A stretch of 64,000 nt of DNA from Verrucomicrobiales bacterium (GTDB lineage: Bacteria; Verrucomicrobiota; Verrucomicrobiia; Verrucomicrobiales; DEV007). The position numbers and the translations under genes are program-made. Position 1 is the first letter of the stretch. Each line of letters begins with the position of its first letter. Positions 27,793 through 36,833 of the stretch are shown piece after piece. The stretch lies in NCBI GenBank assembly GCA_002698785.1, contig PAAG01000046.1:62001-126000 (forward strand). The letters run 5' to 3'. A model generated the notes under the pieces. The model was not told where the DNA came from. It did not search any database and worked only from the letters and a program-made list of their open reading frames with translations.

Positions 27793-29304
27793 TTATTCTG
27801 TGAGAGGAATCGCAAGGATGTCACGACGTCCACCGGCATACACCTGCAGGAGCAGAACATCGCCTTCGAACCCGCTCACAATGTCATGAGCTTCCTTCGA
27901 TGATTTTACGTCCTTCTGGTCGATCTGAGTGATGACAACCCCGGGGCGTAGACCATTTGCGGCAGCAGAGACATTGTCTTTCACACTCTCTACCAGCACA
28001 CCTTCCACAGACTCGTCAAGTTGAAGAGCCTCACGATCTTCCTCTGCGATATCTTTGACGCGGACACCCTCAACGAGCTCTTTTGGCTTTGCCTCAGGCT
28101 TCTCGCGGCCAGGTGAGGTAAATCCAGCAAGATTCACTTCTTCCAAGTCACCCAGCTCTACGCTGAAGTCTTTCTCTTTGCCATTGCGAATGACACTGAA
28201 GTTCACATCCGTTCCAGGAGAGGTATTGCTGATATCAAGTCGCAGACGCTGAACGCCATCCACATCCTTGTCATTGTAGCCTACGATCAAATCACCAGGC
28301 TTCATGCCACTCTTCTCTGCAGGAGTGTCGGGATGAACTTCAGTGATTAGAACACCCGAAAGGTCGTCACGACCGAGTGCACGGGCGTAGTTGTTGTCGA
28401 TTTCACGGAGGGAGACCCCCAGGAATCCACGACGGACAGTGCCACCATCATCCAGGAGCCGCTGCACGATGTTCAGAGCCATGTTCGATGGAATCGCGAA
28501 GCCGATACCGATATTGCCACCAGTAAAGTTTGACTGGATCGCCGTGTTGATACCGATAAGACGCCCCTGCGCGTCAACGAGAGCACCGCCGGAGTTTCCT
28601 CTGTTGATCGCTGCATCCGTCTGGATGAAATTCTCGAAACCGCCGTTGGTGATGTTCAGCTCGTTTCGGCCGACAGCACTGATGATTCCAATTGTAGCAG
28701 TCTGCTCGAGACCGAGAGGGTTACCTACCGCGAGAGCGACATCACCGATATTCAGCTTCGCGCTGTCACCGATTGTAATCGCCTGCAAACCAGTCTCTTC
28801 GATCTTAATTAGCGCAACGTCAGTGCGAGGATCAGCTCCTACGAGCGTCCCCTCGTATTCTTTGTGAGTATCTGGAAGGATGACCGTGATTTCATCAGCA
28901 TCTCCTACGACGTGATTGTTTGTGAGAATGTAACCATCCTCTGAGATGATCACTCCAGAGCCCAACCCCTCCTGCATTGGCGAGTTGCCGCCGCCATGCC
29001 GATCAAAATACTCGTCGGGGATGTCAGGGAAAAATCTTTTGAGCATTTCTTCCTGCATCGGATTGCTCGTTGCCTCGACGGCTTTTCGAGACTCGATCGT
29101 CACCACTGTGGGCATTACTTTTTTCAGCGCAGGTGCATAACTCGCAACAGCACCGTTTTCGGTGGAGACAGGGGATTTATCCACTGTTATTCGCTTTTCC
29201 AAGTCAGCGAACTTAATGGAATCAGCCCGCACCGTGGGCAGGCTCGACGCGAGAAGGCCGCCAATAGCCAGGAGCGGGATAAATGTGAACAGGTTTCGTT
29301 TCAT
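27793..29304 (-). CDS. degP: Periplasmic serine protease DegP/HtrA (Do family)
   Basis: 503 residues with a signal peptide (about 1-27). The trypsin-like domain carries the complete triad: His131 in TNNHVVG, Asp162 in RTDVALIK and Ser238 in RGNSGGAL. Two PDZ domains follow: the first around FLGVSLREIDNNYARAL and HPDTPAEKSGMKPGDLIVGY, the second around VRVKDIAEEDREALQL and NGLRPGVVITQIDQKDV. It is a chaperone-protease for misfolded envelope proteins, fitting a cell with heavy protein export. It is divergent from the MoeB/rhodanese gene (167-bp gap). The AP2-like gene follows on the same strand. No Shine-Dalgarno is visible. Confidence 0.95.
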   Translation of the reverse strand: MKRNLFTFIPLLAIGGLLASSLPTVRADSIKFADLEKRITVDKSPVSTENGAVASYAPALKKVMPTVVTIESRKAVEATSNPMQEEMLKRFFPDIPDEYFDRHGGGNSPMQEGLGSGVIISEDGYILTNNHVVGDADEITVILPDTHKEYEGTLVGADPRTDVALIKIEETGLQAITIGDSAKLNIGDVALAVGNPLGLEQTATIGIISAVGRNELNITNGGFENFIQTDAAINRGNSGGALVDAQGRLIGINTAIQSNFTGGNIGIGFAIPSNMALNIVQRLLDDGGTVRRGFLGVSLREIDNNYARALGRDDLSGVLITEVHPDTPAEKSGMKPGDLIVGYNDKDVDGVQRLRLDISNTSPGTDVNFSVIRNGKEKDFSVELGDLEEVNLAGFTSPGREKPEAKPKELVEGVRVKDIAEEDREALQLDESVEGVLVESVKDNVSAAANGLRPGVVITQIDQKDVKSSKEAHDIVSGFEGDVLLLQVYAGGRRDILAIPLTE

Positions 29305-29471
29305 TTGCTTTTTGGGAGGTTCTTGTTGGATTTTCGTCTAAATAATCTGGTGAGTTGAGATTGACCGGAGAATACAGTCCCCAATTGTCATTTGCTTGTT
29401 ACAGCGAAGCCGATGATCTTTTCCGTCTAAAACCTTTCAAAAAATCAACAACTCCCGCTTTATCCGAATAA

Positions 29472-30632
29472 ATGGAGCCCTCCTCATCACCGACTCTGGA
29501 TATGGAACTTACAACCGAAGAGATGCAGCGTTACGCACGGCACCTCAGCATTCCTGACGTCGGGATCGAGGGTCAAAAAAAGCTGAAATCGGCAAGCGTG
29601 CTCTGCATTGGTGCAGGCGGCCTCGGCTCCCCCGTCACCATGTATCTCGCTGCAGCAGGAGTCGGAGAAATTCACTTGGTCGATTTTGATGTCGTAGATT
29701 TCTCCAATCTCCAGAGACAAATTGTTCACGGAACGTCAGACGTAGGCAGAAAGAAAATCGAGTCTGCCGCAGGTCGCCTGAGTGAGATCAATCCCGAAGT
29801 GAAGGTCCACATCCACGATGCCCGCCTTTCAGCTGAAAACGCCAGGGAACTGGCAGAGCCATGCGACCTCATCATCGACGGGACGGATAACTTCACAACC
29901 CGTTACCTTTCCAACGATCTGTCTGTCCTTACCCAGAAGCCGAACGTCTACGGCTCCATCTTCCGATTCGAAGGACAAGTTTCCGTCTTTGCTCCACACC
30001 TTGGAGGCCCCTGTTACCGGTGCCTCTTTCCTACCCCACCAGATCCCGGTCAAGTCCCCAGCTGTGCGGAAGGTGGCGTCCTGGGAGTACTCCCTGGAAT
30101 CGTCGGGAGCCTTCAGGCAAATGAAGCGATCAAATTGATCCTCGGCATTGGCCAGCCGTTGATCGGGCGCCTGGTTCACTTCGATGCACTTGCATTTCGT
30201 TTCCGTGAGATCAAATTACGTCGCGATCCCGAATGCGCCGTGTGCGGCGAATCACCCTCGATACAAGAACTCAAAGAAATTGATTTTACCTGTGACATGA
30301 GCCAATCCCCAGAATTTCGCGAAATCGATGTCCACCAACTGAAAGCCCGTATGGAAGACAGCTCGTCATTCGTGCTACTCGATGTTCGAGAACACCACGA
30401 AATCGAAATCGCGAAACTACCCGGCTCCACCGTGATCCCCCTTGGCGAACTTCCCGAACGTCTCGGGGAACTTGATCCCGAGGCAGAAACAATCATCCAT
30501 TGCAAAGCAGGAGGTCGTAGCGCCAAAGCGCTGATGATTCTGAACGACGCTGGGTTTACTGATGCCAGCCACGTTCAAGGTGGGATCAATGCCTGGTCCA
30601 CTGAAATCGATAGCTCGGTTCCTCTATACTGA
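29472..30632 (+). CDS. ThiF/MoeB-type adenylyltransferase fused to rhodanese (MoeZ-like)
   Basis: 386 residues. The E1-like N-terminal domain has nucleotide motif GAGGLGS (47-53), HLVDFDVVDFSNLQRQ and DGTDNF, plus zinc-binding cysteine pairs CYRC (181, 184) and CAVC (255, 258), and Cys198. The C-terminal rhodanese domain (about 283-386) has active-site HCKAGGRS with Cys344. Such fusions adenylate and then thiolate the C-terminus of small sulfur-carrier proteins for molybdopterin, thiamine, cysteine or thio-tRNA synthesis. No sulfur-carrier gene is nearby, so the pathway is open. Its stop overlaps the next start by one base, indicating translational coupling. Confidence 0.92.
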   Translation: MEPSSSPTLDMELTTEEMQRYARHLSIPDVGIEGQKKLKSASVLCIGAGGLGSPVTMYLAAAGVGEIHLVDFDVVDFSNLQRQIVHGTSDVGRKKIESAAGRLSEINPEVKVHIHDARLSAENARELAEPCDLIIDGTDNFTTRYLSNDLSVLTQKPNVYGSIFRFEGQVSVFAPHLGGPCYRCLFPTPPDPGQVPSCAEGGVLGVLPGIVGSLQANEAIKLILGIGQPLIGRLVHFDALAFRFREIKLRRDPECAVCGESPSIQELKEIDFTCDMSQSPEFREIDVHQLKARMEDSSSFVLLDVREHHEIEIAKLPGSTVIPLGELPERLGELDPEAETIIHCKAGGRSAKALMILNDAGFTDASHVQGGINAWSTEIDSSVPLY

Positions 30633-30853
30633 TGGCAGAGATCCTGTCAGAAGAAGTCACTGAGCTTCTTCGCTGCCCCGTTTCCGGGCAGCGAATCAGG
30701 TCGGCTACATCGGAGGAACTTCAACGTTTCCCCGGCACCTTCGCTGAAGGTGGTTTCGTGACGGAAGACGGCAAACGCCTTTACCCCGTCCGCGACGGCT
30801 TCCCAATGCTCGTCGAAAGCGAGTCAGTGATTACAGCGGATCACACTTTTTAA
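30632..30853 (+). CDS. Trm112-family small protein
   Basis: 73 residues. Shows the Trm112/YcaR pattern: ELLRCPVSGQRIR near the N-terminus, then GGFVTEDGKRLYPVRDGFPML, the conserved YPVRDGFPxLL-type core. Only one of the usual zinc-type cysteines (Cys14) is kept, as in many bacterial members. Eukaryotic and archaeal Trm112 activates methyltransferases; bacterial versions are poorly understood. The start ATG shares its A with the TGA stop of the upstream MoeZ-like gene, so the two are coupled. It converges on nadK with a 4-bp overlap. Confidence 0.85.
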   Translation: MAEILSEEVTELLRCPVSGQRIRSATSEELQRFPGTFAEGGFVTEDGKRLYPVRDGFPMLVESESVITADHTF

Positions 30854-31719
30854 ATAGTCGTCCCGGTCCAACCCAATTTCTGGTGGAGCACATCGTAGAA
30901 ATTGTTCCCAGGCAAGGAAATCAACGGAAGGCTGAAATGAGCGCGACGCATGTCGACCGTTGCTGGCTCGCGAAGGTCAGCCACCAACTGTCCATCGACC
31001 ATCAGCGCCAAATCATCCCTCTGCTCCGGCACCTCGAACACCACATGAGCCGAGCCGTCAAGAACCAGCGGCCGATTCGCAAGAGTGTGAGGACAAATTG
31101 GGGTCACCACGAAAACACTCGCCCCCGGCTGCACCAGAGGTCCTCCCGCTGACAGAGAATAGGCGGTGGACCCGGTAGGAGTCGCGAGAATGAGACCATC
31201 ACCCGTGTATCGATTTGCACGCTTTCCATTGATGTTTGCTTCTACATGAATCACGCGAGAATCCACCCCTCGACAAAGCGTTACCTCGTTCAAGGCAAAG
31301 AAGTTATCGAGTGTTTTCCCTTCCCTTTGCAAAGTCCCTTCTATGAGAACTCGCTGAGATGTTTTGTAATCTCCGGTCACGATCGCATGGACAAGATCGC
31401 TGCTCTCGTCTGCCGTAGCACTAGTCAAAAATCCGAGCGTGCCCGTATTAATCGCCGCAACTGGTTTGATCTTCTCTTCCAACTGCCGCAGGACCCAGAG
31501 TATCGTCCCGTCTCCACCGAGGACGACCAGTAGGTCGATCTGATCGCTCAATTCCGCCAACGGCAAGCCGCTCTCGAAATTTGCTAGACAAGCCGTCTCG
31601 TCCTCCAGCACGACCGGGACACCTTGCTCACCGAACTGCTTCACAAGGTCCTTGAGCAAATCCTTCGCTCCAGCCTTGGATGGGTTCGCGACGATTCCTA
31701 CTCGGGGTGCTTCAGCCAT
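30850..31719 (-). CDS. nadK: NAD kinase
   Basis: 289 residues. Phosphorylates NAD to NADP in the cytoplasm. Family motifs: LGGDGTIL (67-74, phosphate binding), NTGTLGFLTSA (about 91-101), FALNEVTLCRG and TGDGLILATPTGSTAYSLSAG. It overlaps the end of tlyA by 22 bp on the same strand and is surely co-transcribed with it. The tlyA-nadK pairing is common in bacteria, often followed by recN; recN is absent here, where the next gene is convergent. Confidence 0.95.
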   Translation of the reverse strand: MAEAPRVGIVANPSKAGAKDLLKDLVKQFGEQGVPVVLEDETACLANFESGLPLAELSDQIDLLVVLGGDGTILWVLRQLEEKIKPVAAINTGTLGFLTSATADESSDLVHAIVTGDYKTSQRVLIEGTLQREGKTLDNFFALNEVTLCRGVDSRVIHVEANINGKRANRYTGDGLILATPTGSTAYSLSAGGPLVQPGASVFVVTPICPHTLANRPLVLDGSAHVVFEVPEQRDDLALMVDGQLVADLREPATVDMRRAHFSLPLISLPGNNFYDVLHQKLGWTGTTI

Positions 31720-32438
31720 GCCAGAAATTCGATATTACCATCGGTGCCACTGATAGGCGACTGGGTAAGTGCTTGCCAGCTTTTTCCGAGATCATCCACA
31801 ACAAAGCTGCGAATTTTCTCCACCGCCTCCTTATGCAACTCGGGCTCGCGTACAATTCCCCCTTTTCCTATCTGTTCTTTTTTCAGTTCGAACTGCGGTT
31901 TGATCAGACAGACAACCGATCCTCCCGGTTTCAGGACCTCAAAAATCGGCCCAAGTATCAGTGTGAGAGAAATAAACGATACATCGATCACGACGAGATC
32001 GACCTGCTCCGGCAAATCAGACGGCTCAAGGTATCGAATATTGAATCCCTCCCGCGACACGACTCGCTCATCATTCCTTATCTTCCAAGCCAGTTGGTTT
32101 TTCCCCACGTCATAGGCGTAGACTTTTGCCGCCCCTCGTTGAAGGACACAGTCTGTAAAGCCTCCCGTGGAAGCGCCAGCATCAAATACCACGGCGTCCT
32201 CTACATCGATCTCGAATTCATCCAGCGCCTTCTCGATTTTCAAACCACCACGACTGACGAACTTCGGCCGGTTCTTGACTTCGATTTCGGCATCCTCGTC
32301 GACTTTCAGCCCCGGCTTCAAGAGCCCGTCGACACCTTCGACACGCACCTCACCGGCGAGGATCAATCGCTTGGCCATCTCGCGTGAATCGCATAATCCT
32401 CGGCGATGCAGGGCCTGGTCGAGTCGCTCTTTTCCCAT
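31698..32438 (-). CDS. tlyA: TlyA-family rRNA 2'-O-methyltransferase (S4 plus FtsJ-like domain)
   Basis: 246 residues. An N-terminal S4 RNA-binding domain (about 3-62; RLDQALHRRGLCDSREMAKR, then the linker RGGLKIEKALDEF) precedes a Rossmann-type methyltransferase with SAM motif VVFDAGASTGGFTDCVL (83-99), YAYDVGKNQLAWKIRND and LVVIDVSFISLTLIL. Relatives methylate cytidines in 16S and/or 23S rRNA. It overlaps nadK by 22 bp. The start is 92 bp from the divergent DUF1549 gene, and the gap contains a nested inverted repeat. Confidence 0.93.
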   Translation of the reverse strand: MGKERLDQALHRRGLCDSREMAKRLILAGEVRVEGVDGLLKPGLKVDEDAEIEVKNRPKFVSRGGLKIEKALDEFEIDVEDAVVFDAGASTGGFTDCVLQRGAAKVYAYDVGKNQLAWKIRNDERVVSREGFNIRYLEPSDLPEQVDLVVIDVSFISLTLILGPIFEVLKPGGSVVCLIKPQFELKKEQIGKGGIVREPELHKEAVEKIRSFVVDDLGKSWQALTQSPISGTDGNIEFLAWLKHPE

Positions 32439-32458
32439 TTAGAAATACAAATTCGTAA

Positions 32459-32500
32459 CCGATTCTTCTGAGACCACGTCTTTCCGTGGTAGAAAATCGG
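32459..32500. promoter_or_regulatory. Nested inverted repeat between tlyA and the DUF1549 gene
   Basis: CCGATT (32459-32464) pairs with AATCGG (32495-32500), enclosing ACCACG (32473-32478) paired with CGTGGT (32485-32490) around a 6-nt loop. It sits in the 92-bp divergent intergenic region and could be a DNA operator or a leader RNA hairpin for either gene. No terminator T-run is present. Confidence 0.35.
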
Positions 32501-32530
32501 AATACTCTTTTCTAACGCCACCCTGACACC

Positions 32531-34171
32531 ATGTCATCGTCTTTCTCCCGCATCCTCATAGGTCTTGCCACTTTGGCAGCGCTGATGGTAGCAGCTGTGG
32601 TTGGACTGAGTTTCTATCTGAAAGAGCCGCGACTGGAAGAACTACCGCCATCCAACTTAGGCGCAACGGAGATTCAGCAGCTCGAAACAGTGAATCAAAT
32701 CTTCGCGGATCACTGGAAAAGCGAAAACCTGTCACCTACTCCCGAAGCGGACACTCTCACTCTCGTTCGGCGTCTTTCACTGGCACTCACTGGCGCAGCG
32801 CCTTCTCTCGAAGAAATCCGTCGACTCAAATCACTTACCGAAGACGCTGACCCAATCCAATCCTGGCTGACCCACCTTTTCTCCGATCAGCGCTATTCCA
32901 ACTATATTGCGGAACGACTCGCCCGCACCTACGTGGGTGTCGAACAGGGTCCCTTTCTCGTGTATCGCCGACGCCGCATGGTCAATTGGCTCGCTGAAGA
33001 GCTCGTTAGAAACCGCCCCTACGACGAATTAGTTCGCGACATGGTCGCTGCGGAAGGAATCTGGACATCCAACCCAGAGGCGAATTTCATTACGGTCTCC
33101 GTCATCCAGAATGGAGAAAACAAGGGCCCTGACGAGGTGAAACTCGCAGCCCGCACTTCGCGGGCTTTTCTCGGAGTCAGCCTCGATTGCATGCAGTGTC
33201 ATGATGACAAATTCGGCGATCACTGGAAACAGCAGGACTTCCATCAGCTTGCCGCCTTTTTCGCCCAGTCGGATATGGCCGTCAGCGGAGTCATCGAGAA
33301 CCGTAAAAAAGTCTATCAGACCCGCTATAACGGAGAAACAGAGGAATCGAAAGTCCCTGCCCTGGTCCCCTACTCTCCCGAGCTTCTTCCCGAATCGGGT
33401 AATTACCGTCAACGCTTGGCTCAGTGGATCACCCACCGTGAGAACCGGGCGTTCTCTCGCGCCATGGTCAATCGCACATGGGCCCTGATTACTGGACGTC
33501 CGCTCTCCTCACCCGTAGACGATATTCCACTCGAAGGTCCATTTCCGGTGGGAATGGAAGAGTTTGTCGATGCTTTCATTGAAAGCGACTTTGACCTCCA
33601 GAGCCTCATCCGCATCATGGCTGCGAGCGAGCCTTTCCGCCGATCAAGCAGTACCGGAGATCCGGAAGCGCCCGTCACACTCGAACAAGAAGAAGCGTGG
33701 GCCGCATTTCCCATTACACCACTTCGCCCGGAACAAGTAGCCGGCAGCGTGATTCAGGCAGGAACGCTGACTGCCCTTGATGGAAACACGCACATCTTTC
33801 AGAAAATCCGCCGCTTTGGGGAAACCCGAGACTTTGTGAAACGCTACGGCGATCCGGGTGAAAACGAATTCATCGAGGACGCAGGGACAATCCCTCAGCG
33901 TCTCCTTCTCATGAACGGCAAGCTCGTCGACGAACGAACGGAGCCAAATCCGCTCATGAACAGCTCGACTCGCCTGGCTCACCACTCTCCGTCCGACGAA
34001 GCGGCTGTCGACGTCGCCTTTCTCGCCACCCTGACACGCCATCCCAACGAGGAAGAAAGTCGTCACTTTGTCTCCCTCATCGACGGCACCAAGAGCAAGC
34101 ATCGGGAGAAAATGATGGAAGATGTCTACTGGGCCCTGATCAACTCAACTGAATTCTCCTGGAATCGATGA
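32531..34171 (+). CDS. DUF1549/DUF1553 protein with one c-type heme motif
   Basis: 546 residues with an N-terminal membrane segment (about 8-30). The DUF1549 part contains LVRRLSLALTGAAPSLEEI and DQRYSNYIAERLARTYVG; the heme motif CMQCHDDKFGDHW gives CxxCH at 220-224. The DUF1553 part includes FSRAMVNRTWALITGRPL and a C-terminal FLATLTRHPNEEESRHF and INSTEF. Unlike many relatives it lacks an N-terminal planctomycete cytochrome module. The stop overlaps the DUF1501 start by 4 bp (ATGA), so the pair is translationally coupled. Function unestablished; it is an extracytoplasmic heme protein working with its DUF1501 partner. Confidence 0.9.
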   Translation: MSSSFSRILIGLATLAALMVAAVVGLSFYLKEPRLEELPPSNLGATEIQQLETVNQIFADHWKSENLSPTPEADTLTLVRRLSLALTGAAPSLEEIRRLKSLTEDADPIQSWLTHLFSDQRYSNYIAERLARTYVGVEQGPFLVYRRRRMVNWLAEELVRNRPYDELVRDMVAAEGIWTSNPEANFITVSVIQNGENKGPDEVKLAARTSRAFLGVSLDCMQCHDDKFGDHWKQQDFHQLAAFFAQSDMAVSGVIENRKKVYQTRYNGETEESKVPALVPYSPELLPESGNYRQRLAQWITHRENRAFSRAMVNRTWALITGRPLSSPVDDIPLEGPFPVGMEEFVDAFIESDFDLQSLIRIMAASEPFRRSSSTGDPEAPVTLEQEEAWAAFPITPLRPEQVAGSVIQAGTLTALDGNTHIFQKIRRFGETRDFVKRYGDPGENEFIEDAGTIPQRLLLMNGKLVDERTEPNPLMNSSTRLAHHSPSDEAAVDVAFLATLTRHPNEEESRHFVSLIDGTKSKHREKMMEDVYWALINSTEFSWNR

Positions 34172-35499
34172 ACCCGTTTTCTCATATCCCAACGAAGCGT
34201 GAACTCGCAGCAGAAGCATGTGGATCGAATGACCATTTCTCACGTCGTACCCTCCTACAGGGAATCGGCCTCGCTGGATTGAGTTGGCTGACTCCCCTTT
34301 CCCGCCAACTCACTCTCGCCGCCGAAACCACCGGAAAACGTCCGAAATCCGTCATCGTTCTTTGGATGCGTGGCGGAGCGAGCCAGTTGGAAACCTTCGA
34401 TCCCCACCCCGGCAGTCCCATCGGCTACGACAGCACCGCCATCGCTACTGCCACAAAAGGAATTCAATTCGGAAAAGGTCTCGAACAGACCGCCGAACTT
34501 ACCAACGACTTCTCCATCATCCGTTCCGTCACCAGCAAAGAAGGTGACCACGAACGAGCCACCTATAACGTAAAAACCGGATACCGCCCCTTTCCCGGAT
34601 TGGTTCATCCGTCTATCGGCTCTGTTCTCTGCCACGAACTTCCCGCCCCCCTGATCGACGGATCTACCATTGAGATTCCGACCCACATTTCGATCATGGC
34701 CGGGCGCGACTCCGCCCGTGGAGGATACCTTGGCGCGCAGTATGATGCCTTTCAAATAGGAGATCCCAAGAGCCCAATCCCAGATGTCCGCTCCCGCGTT
34801 GACGAAACGCGGACAGCCAAGCGCATGGATTCCCTTAACATTCTTGAGAACTCGTTCTCCGCAGGACGTCTCGCCAGTCTGGAAAAGGAGAGAACTCTCC
34901 ATCAGTCCTCCATCGAAAGGGCACGACACATGATGTCATCCGACCAACTGTCTGCCTTTGAAATCGCCGACCTGCCAAAGGCAGAGCGCGAAGCTTACGG
35001 AGACACACCTTTCGGTCGTGGATGTCTAGCGGCCGTCAGGCTCGTGGAAGCTGGGGTCCGCTGTGTCGAGGTTACTCTGGGAGGATGGGATACTCACGCC
35101 AATAATCTCGAAGGCGTTCTCAAACAGAATGCCATTCTCGACCCTGCTCTCGCTTCCCTGATCAAAGGTCTCAAAGCCCGCGATCTTTACGACGAAACGA
35201 TCATCGTTGTAGGCACAGAATTTGGACGCACCCCGAAACAGAACGTCACCGAAGGACGCGACCATTGGCCACACGGCTTCAGCATTCTCATGGGAGGAGG
35301 CGGACTCAAGAACGGCCAAGTCATCGGAGAAACCGATCCGACTGGCGAGAAAGAAGAGCCCGCAGGAAAAGTCCGCGTCGAGGACATTCACGCCACCGTC
35401 CTCGAAAAATTCGGAGTCGACTATGAGTATGAGCTAACCACCCCGATCGGCCGCCCCCTCGCCATCAGCGATGGCATCCCGATCCGGGCGCTACTCTGA
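34168..35499 (+). CDS. DUF1501 protein, Tat-exported
   Basis: 443 residues. A twin-arginine signal lies a little inside the N-terminus (FSRRTLLQGIGLAGLSWL, about 24-41). DUF1501 features: KSVIVLWMRGGASQLETFDP (about 61-80), GGYLGAQYDAF, a long AFEIADLPKAEREAYG segment, GWDTHANN, and VVGTEFGRTPKQN followed by GRDHWPHGFS, which resembles the metal site of alkaline-phosphatase/sulfatase-fold enzymes. It is the second gene of the unit with the DUF1549/DUF1553 protein, a standard pairing. Catalytic activity is unknown. The 3' end overlaps the convergent EF-hand gene by 9 bp. Confidence 0.92.
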   Translation: MNPFSHIPTKRELAAEACGSNDHFSRRTLLQGIGLAGLSWLTPLSRQLTLAAETTGKRPKSVIVLWMRGGASQLETFDPHPGSPIGYDSTAIATATKGIQFGKGLEQTAELTNDFSIIRSVTSKEGDHERATYNVKTGYRPFPGLVHPSIGSVLCHELPAPLIDGSTIEIPTHISIMAGRDSARGGYLGAQYDAFQIGDPKSPIPDVRSRVDETRTAKRMDSLNILENSFSAGRLASLEKERTLHQSSIERARHMMSSDQLSAFEIADLPKAEREAYGDTPFGRGCLAAVRLVEAGVRCVEVTLGGWDTHANNLEGVLKQNAILDPALASLIKGLKARDLYDETIIVVGTEFGRTPKQNVTEGRDHWPHGFSILMGGGGLKNGQVIGETDPTGEKEEPAGKVRVEDIHATVLEKFGVDYEYELTTPIGRPLAISDGIPIRALL

Positions 35500-36711
35500 T
35501 ACGACGTCAGCCATACCATCACCATCTTCATCCACTACGCCTGAGAGTGGATGACCAGTCACCGCTTCCCAGGCGATCTTCCGAAACATCTTGTCCAGAT
35601 CCGGGCCGGGATAATCGCCTTTTCCACCAAAGTCGACTTCCTTGTCGATCAACTCGGGCGACTTACCATAGAGTGTGGCGTAAAAGACGTAGCCCTCCAG
35701 CCGATCAAAGCCCGGCCCAAGGTGCCCTAGCTGATCCCTCCAGAGAGAACGCTCCTTCCCACCGATCACTTTATGGATTCCCTCTACCTGCGGAAGTTCG
35801 CCGCGAACGTAGTATTTCGCCGCCAGGGTCATCGCATCAGAAGTCGGGAGAATGAAAACCTTGTCAGGATACATCTCCCGAACCTTCTTCATCAAATTTC
35901 CATACAGATCTCGCTTTTCCTGACCAAGCTTCTCAATCACCTCTTCGGTAAAGAACTCTTCTGATTCAGGATTCTCTTCCAGCTGATACAATTGTATCCA
36001 CGCATCCGAGAGATAGAATTTCATGTTCGGCTGATACTTCAGACAGAAATCGATCCAGCAGGTGTAGTATTCGATCTCATCGTTGAAATACGGCCCCCAT
36101 GTCATGACATCCCAGTCCGCATTCGCAATCGACGCCAGTAACTTCGGCACAGGCTTTCCCTCGAACTGAAAAATGCCATTTTCCTGCTCCCACTTGTATC
36201 GGGTGCTGCCGGTCATCCCACCTCCGATGTGAGTGTAAAGAGGCTGCTCAAATCCATCCGCTCGACAGATCCTCAACAGCGAATTGTATCCCGGTGCCAT
36301 AAAGCTATGCCCCGTGCCAATGATCCGAAGCACTCCGTTCTCAGGCTTCTCGTGAGACACGACCGCCTTCTTTCCTGCTCCAACGACCTCCTGATAGATC
36401 GACGCAATCTCTTCCGGCGACTTGCGAAATACGGCGGTCTCCGGAAAATCCGAACTCTCCCACCGCGGGTCGACCGAGAACGTCCGGGGCGCTCCACCGC
36501 CAGTTTTTCCCTTCCCTTTCTGCCCCTTGAGAACAGACTTCCGATACTGATCCGCTTCTTCACTCGTAAGAACTCCATCCCGATTCGCATCCGCTTGCGG
36601 AAATCGGTCCAGCCATTTTGAAAGCTGTTCGGGGGTGTATTTGCTTTCCCCAACGGAGTTACCAACACTAAACAACAGCAACAAAAGCCAACAACATCCC
36701 AGTCGAATCAT
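35491..36711 (-). CDS. Secreted EF-hand protein with SGNH-like domain
   Basis: 406 residues with a signal peptide (about 1-21). One canonical EF-hand loop, DANRDGVLTSEE (41-52), predicts calcium binding. After a Gly/Lys-rich linker the main domain begins LRIIGTGHSFMAPGYNSLL with Ser136 in a GxSF-type position resembling SGNH block I, then NADWDVMTWGPYFND (block III-like) and VEGIHKVIGG near the C-terminus. I could not identify a convincing DxxH block V, so hydrolase activity is uncertain. It is convergent with the DUF1501 gene. Secretion, calcium binding and neighbours suggest an extracellular role. Confidence 0.72.
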   Translation of the reverse strand: MIRLGCCWLLLLLFSVGNSVGESKYTPEQLSKWLDRFPQADANRDGVLTSEEADQYRKSVLKGQKGKGKTGGGAPRTFSVDPRWESSDFPETAVFRKSPEEIASIYQEVVGAGKKAVVSHEKPENGVLRIIGTGHSFMAPGYNSLLRICRADGFEQPLYTHIGGGMTGSTRYKWEQENGIFQFEGKPVPKLLASIANADWDVMTWGPYFNDEIEYYTCWIDFCLKYQPNMKFYLSDAWIQLYQLEENPESEEFFTEEVIEKLGQEKRDLYGNLMKKVREMYPDKVFILPTSDAMTLAAKYYVRGELPQVEGIHKVIGGKERSLWRDQLGHLGPGFDRLEGYVFYATLYGKSPELIDKEVDFGGKGDYPGPDLDKMFRKIAWEAVTGHPLSGVVDEDGDGMADVVSE

Positions 36712-36797
36712 TGCAGAAAGGAATCAGAATTCGATTCCATATGCAAGCCCGTCAACGCGAACACCTATAAACTGTAGCGACGAATCTCACCACCACA

Positions 36798-36833
36798 TCG
36801 ACAGAGATAAGAGTTCCAGCTATAATCCTTTGG
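36798..36833 (+). promoter_or_regulatory. Sigma-70 promoter whose start point coincides with a GTG codon
   Basis: TCGACA (36798-36803, 5/6 to consensus) and TATAAT (36821-36826, perfect) are separated by 17 bp. The expected transcription start, 7 bp after the -10, is 36833, exactly the G of the in-frame GTG that best begins the downstream gene. This predicts a leaderless mRNA. Confidence 0.7.
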
